A DNA stretch of 9,505 nt from the NCBI GenBank assembly GCA_041581405.1, contig JBFIDI010000209.1, forward strand, positions 1 to 9,505. The letters run 5' to 3'. Under the pieces are notes generated by a model, which searched no databases, was not told the origin of the DNA, and worked only from the letters and a program-made list of their open reading frames with translations. Positions within the stretch are counted from its first letter, which is position 1, and every line of letters starts with the position of its first letter. The position numbers and the translations under genes were made by a program. Source of the DNA: CAISIP01 sp041581405 (GTDB lineage Bacteria > Pseudomonadota > Gammaproteobacteria > Burkholderiales > Burkholderiaceae_C). Shown here piece by piece: positions 7,033-9,505 of the stretch.

Positions 7033-7803
7033 ATGACACCGGTCTGGTCGGAACTGTTTGACGAGATCGCGCGCTGGCGCGATGCCGGGCGCACGGTCGA
7101 TTTCTGGTGGCGCGACGACGACGCCTGCCATGCCGATCCGGCGCTGGACCGGCTGGTCGAGCTGTCGGCCAGCACACAGGTGCCACTGGCGCTGGCCGTG
7201 GTCGCGCACGGGGTCGAGGCCCCGGTGCTGCAGCAGGACGCCCGCTGGGTCCGCATCCTGCAGCACGGAACCGACCATGTGCGGCGCAATGGCGTGGACG
7301 AGAAGAAGACGGAGTTTCCGGCGTCCGAGCCGGTGGCCGATGCGCTGCAGCGCCTGCGCCTGGCCCGTGCGCGGATTGCCGGGCCGCTGACCTTGCCGGT
7401 GCTGGTGCCGCCGTGGAACCGCATCGGATCCGTCGCGCTGCTGGAACAGCTGGCGGGCGCCGGTTATCGCGGCCTGAGCCGGTTCGGTCCGCGCAAGGCG
7501 GGCTCGCCGATACCCGGGCTGGTGCAGGTCAACACCCACGTGGACATCATCGACTGGCACGGCTCGCGGGGTTTCGTCGGCGAGGAGCCGGCGCTGCGTG
7601 CCGCCACGGCCCACCTGCAGGCCCGCCGCGAAGGCCGGGCCGATGCGGGCGAGCCCACCGGCTTCCTGAGCCACCACCTGGTCCATGACGAGGCCAGCTG
7701 GCGCTTCCTGTCGCAGTTGTTCGAGCGCACGCGCGACCACGACGCGGTGGTGTGGCTCGGCCCGCAAGCCGTGTTCGGGTGCGGGCGCGACGAGGCGGCA
7801 TGA
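7033..7803 (+). CDS. Polysaccharide deacetylase (NodB-fold) family protein, cytoplasmic type
   Basis: The 256-residue protein resembles the divergent polysaccharide deacetylase proteins found in glycan clusters. The metal/catalytic aspartate motif is FWWRDDDA (24-31) in place of the classical TFDDG. The second motif, normally H-S/T-x-x-H, appears as H78-GTD-H82. Further marks are VPPWNRIG (125-132), equivalent to the RxPxG-like third motif, THVDIIDW (168-175), and a histidine-rich FLSHHLVHD (211-219). Family members are metal-dependent amidases that remove N-acetyl or formyl groups from amino sugars. There is no signal peptide, so the substrate would be cytoplasmic, as for ArnD, which deformylates a lipid-linked sugar. 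The gene closes the operon: it sits 10 bases behind the MurG-like gene, with a strong Shine-Dalgarno. Assignment to the fold is good; activity is inferred because motif spacing differs from classical enzymes. Confidence 0.8.
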   Translation: MTPVWSELFDEIARWRDAGRTVDFWWRDDDACHADPALDRLVELSASTQVPLALAVVAHGVEAPVLQQDARWVRILQHGTDHVRRNGVDEKKTEFPASEPVADALQRLRLARARIAGPLTLPVLVPPWNRIGSVALLEQLAGAGYRGLSRFGPRKAGSPIPGLVQVNTHVDIIDWHGSRGFVGEEPALRAATAHLQARREGRADAGEPTGFLSHHLVHDEASWRFLSQLFERTRDHDAVVWLGPQAVFGCGRDEAA

Positions 7804-7994
7804 TTGTTGTTTTCGGCTCCAGTCGCGGGCAAATACCGGGGGTTCGCGCAAAATCCATCTTCTATACTCATTGACGACTGTCGCGGGTGGGGGCGCCCAT
7901 GGGCCTTGACGAGACGGCATCTGGTGTCGATGAGCTGGTTTTCGCAGGCAAGCATGTATGGGACGGACGCAACGGGTGTCACACACAACTGGAC
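7804..7994 (+). promoter_or_regulatory. Intergenic region before the ABC transporter gene
   Basis: These 191 bases separate the glycan operon from the ABC gene and are noticeably richer in A/T in the first third. A -10-like TATACT lies at 7863-7868, but no good -35 is found 16-18 bases upstream (TTCGCG at 7843 is 14 away). TTGACGA occurs twice, at 7871-7877 and 7906-7912. GGGTGGGGG (7885-7893) precedes an in-frame ATG at 7899 that is itself inside the palindrome GCCCATGGGC (7895-7904). No clear intrinsic terminator for the operon is visible. A promoter for the ABC gene is expected here but cannot be placed firmly. Confidence 0.4.
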
Positions 7995-9505
7995 ATGTCT
8001 AACGTATTAACGGTCAGGGACCTGAAGGTGTACCTGGACGTCGACGCGGGCCTGGTCAAGGCGGTCGACGGCGTCTCGTTCCGGATCCCGGCCGGTCGCA
8101 CGATGGCCCTGGTCGGCGAGTCGGGGTCGGGCAAGTCCGTCGTCGCCCAGTCGATCATGGGCATCCTGCCCAAGGTGGCGCGTATCGAGCACGGCTCCAT
8201 CGAACTGCGCGACCCGCGTTCTCCCGACACCGTGGTCGACATCGCGCGGCTGGACATGGCCAGCCAGCAGATGCGGGCCATCCGCGGCGGCACCATCTCC
8301 ATCATCTTCCAGGAGCCGATGACCGCGCTCTCGCCGCTGCACACCATCGGCAACCAGATCGGCGAGGCGCTGGCGCTGCACCAGTCGGGCATCGGCAAGT
8401 CCGAGCGCAGCGCCGCGGTGGTCGAGATGTTGCGCCTGGTCGGTTTTCCCGACCCGGTGCGCGCGGAGCATACCTATCCGTTCGAGTTGTCCGGCGGGCT
8501 GCGCCAGCGCGCGATGATCGCGATGGCGCTGGTATGCCGGCCGGCCCTGCTGATCGCCGACGAGCCCACGACGGCGCTGGACGTCACGATCCAGGCGCAG
8601 ATCCTGCAGCTGATCAAGCAGTTGCAGCGCGACCTGCACATGGCGATGATGATGATCACCCACGATCTGGGCATCGTCGCCAACGTCGCCGACGAAGTGG
8701 TCGTGCTCTACCACGGCAAGGTGATGGAGGCCGGCACGCTGCAGGACGTGTTCGAGGATCCGCGCCACCCGTATCTGAAGGCCTTGCTGCGTGCGGTGCC
8801 GCGATTCAACATGGAGCCGGGCGAACGCCTGACGCCGATCCGCGAGATCCAGGTCGGCACCGGTGGTCACCTGACCCGGCCGCACGCACATGCGCCGGCG
8901 GTGATCGATGCCCTGCAGCCGATGTTGTCGGTGCGCAACCTGTGCAAGCGGTTCCATACGCGCAAGACCTCGCTGTTCGGCGCCAAGCCCGGTGGCGAGA
9001 CGATCGCCGTGGACGACGTGAGCTTCGACGTCGCTCCCGGCGAATGCCTGGGCCTGGTGGGGGAGTCCGGCTGCGGGAAGACCACCACCGCCAAGATGAT
9101 CCTGCGCGCGGGCATGCCGGACAGCGGCGAGATCATCTTCAACGATCGTGGCCAGCCGCGCGACGTGCTCAAGCTCGAGGGCGCCGAGTTGTTCGAATAC
9201 CGTCGCCGCGTGCAGTTCGTGTTCCAGGATCCGTTCGGTTCGCTCAACCCGCGCATGACGGTGCACGACATCGTCAGCGAGCCGCTGGTGATCCACGGCA
9301 TCGGCGACCCGGACGAGCGTTTCGAGCGTGTCAAGGAACTGATCGGCCTGGTCGGACTGGACGTGCGCCACCTGCGGCGGTATCCCCACAGCTTCTCCGG
9401 CGGCCAGCGCCAGCGTATCGGGATCGCGCGGGCCTTGGCGCTGAGTCCGGACCTGCTGATCTGCGACGAACCGGTGTCGGCCCTCGACGTATCGGTGCAG
9501 GCCCA
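7995..9505 (+). CDS. Fused dual-domain ABC transporter ATPase, dipeptide/oligopeptide type (3' truncated)
   Basis: The frame runs open to the window end; 503 residues are visible. Two ATPase domains are fused head to tail, as in YejF and GsiA. The first has Walker A GESGSGKS (41-48), Q-loop Q106 in FQEP, signature LSGGLRQR (165-172), Walker B LLIADE (185-190), H-loop H223, and the oligopeptide-transporter tail HPYLKALLRAVP (258-269). The second has Walker A GESGCGKT (356-363), Q411 in FQDP, signature FSGGQRQR (467-474) and Walker B LLICDE (487-492); its H-loop lies beyond the window. Such proteins power uptake of peptides or related solutes with two permeases and a periplasmic binding protein, usually encoded next door. 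ATG 7995 is chosen because MSNVLTVRDL is the normal family N-terminus; it has no Shine-Dalgarno. ATG 7899 in the same frame would add 32 residues. The long gap upstream suggests a separate transcription unit. The transported solute is unknown. Confidence 0.92.
   Translation, partial: MSNVLTVRDLKVYLDVDAGLVKAVDGVSFRIPAGRTMALVGESGSGKSVVAQSIMGILPKVARIEHGSIELRDPRSPDTVVDIARLDMASQQMRAIRGGTISIIFQEPMTALSPLHTIGNQIGEALALHQSGIGKSERSAAVVEMLRLVGFPDPVRAEHTYPFELSGGLRQRAMIAMALVCRPALLIADEPTTALDVTIQAQILQLIKQLQRDLHMAMMMITHDLGIVANVADEVVVLYHGKVMEAGTLQDVFEDPRHPYLKALLRAVPRFNMEPGERLTPIREIQVGTGGHLTRPHAHAPAVIDALQPMLSVRNLCKRFHTRKTSLFGAKPGGETIAVDDVSFDVAPGECLGLVGESGCGKTTTAKMILRAGMPDSGEIIFNDRGQPRDVLKLEGAELFEYRRRVQFVFQDPFGSLNPRMTVHDIVSEPLVIHGIGDPDERFERVKELIGLVGLDVRHLRRYPHSFSGGQRQRIGIARALALSPDLLICDEPVSALDVSVQA

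Noticed and set aside
4983..7424. A very long (813-codon) open frame on the minus strand
   Set aside because: It lies opposite four well-supported plus-strand genes. Strong G/C bias at third positions removes stop codons from antisense frames, and the translation shows no recognisable domain.
7804..8010. A 68-codon frame starting with TTG after the deacetylase
   Set aside because: It has no Shine-Dalgarno, overlaps the ABC start and shows no recognisable features.
8007..9389. A 460-codon minus-strand open frame
   Set aside because: It is the antisense of the fused ABC ATPase; its His/Asp/Arg-rich translation is typical of such shadows.

Overview
The window is GC-rich, densely coded bacterial DNA with short intergenic gaps, overlapping ATGA stop/start junctions and strong G/C preference at third codon positions. 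The protein families and Shine-Dalgarno sequences indicate a proteobacterium. A short inverted element beginning GTAGGAG in the divergent gap (minus strand, about 4016 down to 3970) resembles the GTAG-headed REP elements of Pseudomonas and Xanthomonadaceae. A gammaproteobacterium of the Lysobacter/Luteimonas/Xanthomonas group is therefore my best guess, held with low to moderate confidence.

Positions 1-7803 form a block of soluble glycan-assembly enzymes. On the plus strand there is the C-terminal part of a MurG-like (COG4671-type) glycosyltransferase (1-718) and a GT4 glycosyltransferase that overlaps it by 8 bases (711-1973). A glutamine-dependent asparagine synthase-type amidotransferase runs the other way (1983-3872, minus), tail-to-tail with the GT4 gene. 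Both stop codons lie inside one perfect 8-bp-stem palindrome. Across a 152-base divergent gap, a four-gene plus-strand operon begins: a second GT4 enzyme (4025-5236), a histidine phosphatase (5233-5844), a second MurG-like glycosyltransferase paralogous to the first gene (5841-7022), and a polysaccharide-deacetylase-fold protein (7033-7803). Two of the three junctions are 4-base ATGA overlaps and the third is a 10-base gap with a clear Shine-Dalgarno.

Four glycosyltransferases, an amidotransferase, a phosphatase and a deacetylase, all without visible signal peptides or membrane segments, suggest cytoplasmic assembly of a modified sugar chain or glycolipid (sugar transfer, dephosphorylation, N-deacetylation, carboxyl amidation). 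The product cannot be read from the sequence. No exporter, polymerase or sugar-nucleotide synthesis gene is in view; such genes may lie upstream of base 1.

From 7804 a 191-base, less GC-rich intergenic region leads to a separate unit: a fused two-domain ABC ATPase of the dipeptide/oligopeptide importer type (7995 to the window end, cut before its last Walker B neighbourhood is complete). It probably has no functional link to the glycan block. I found no tRNA, rRNA, CRISPR array, insertion sequence or phage gene.
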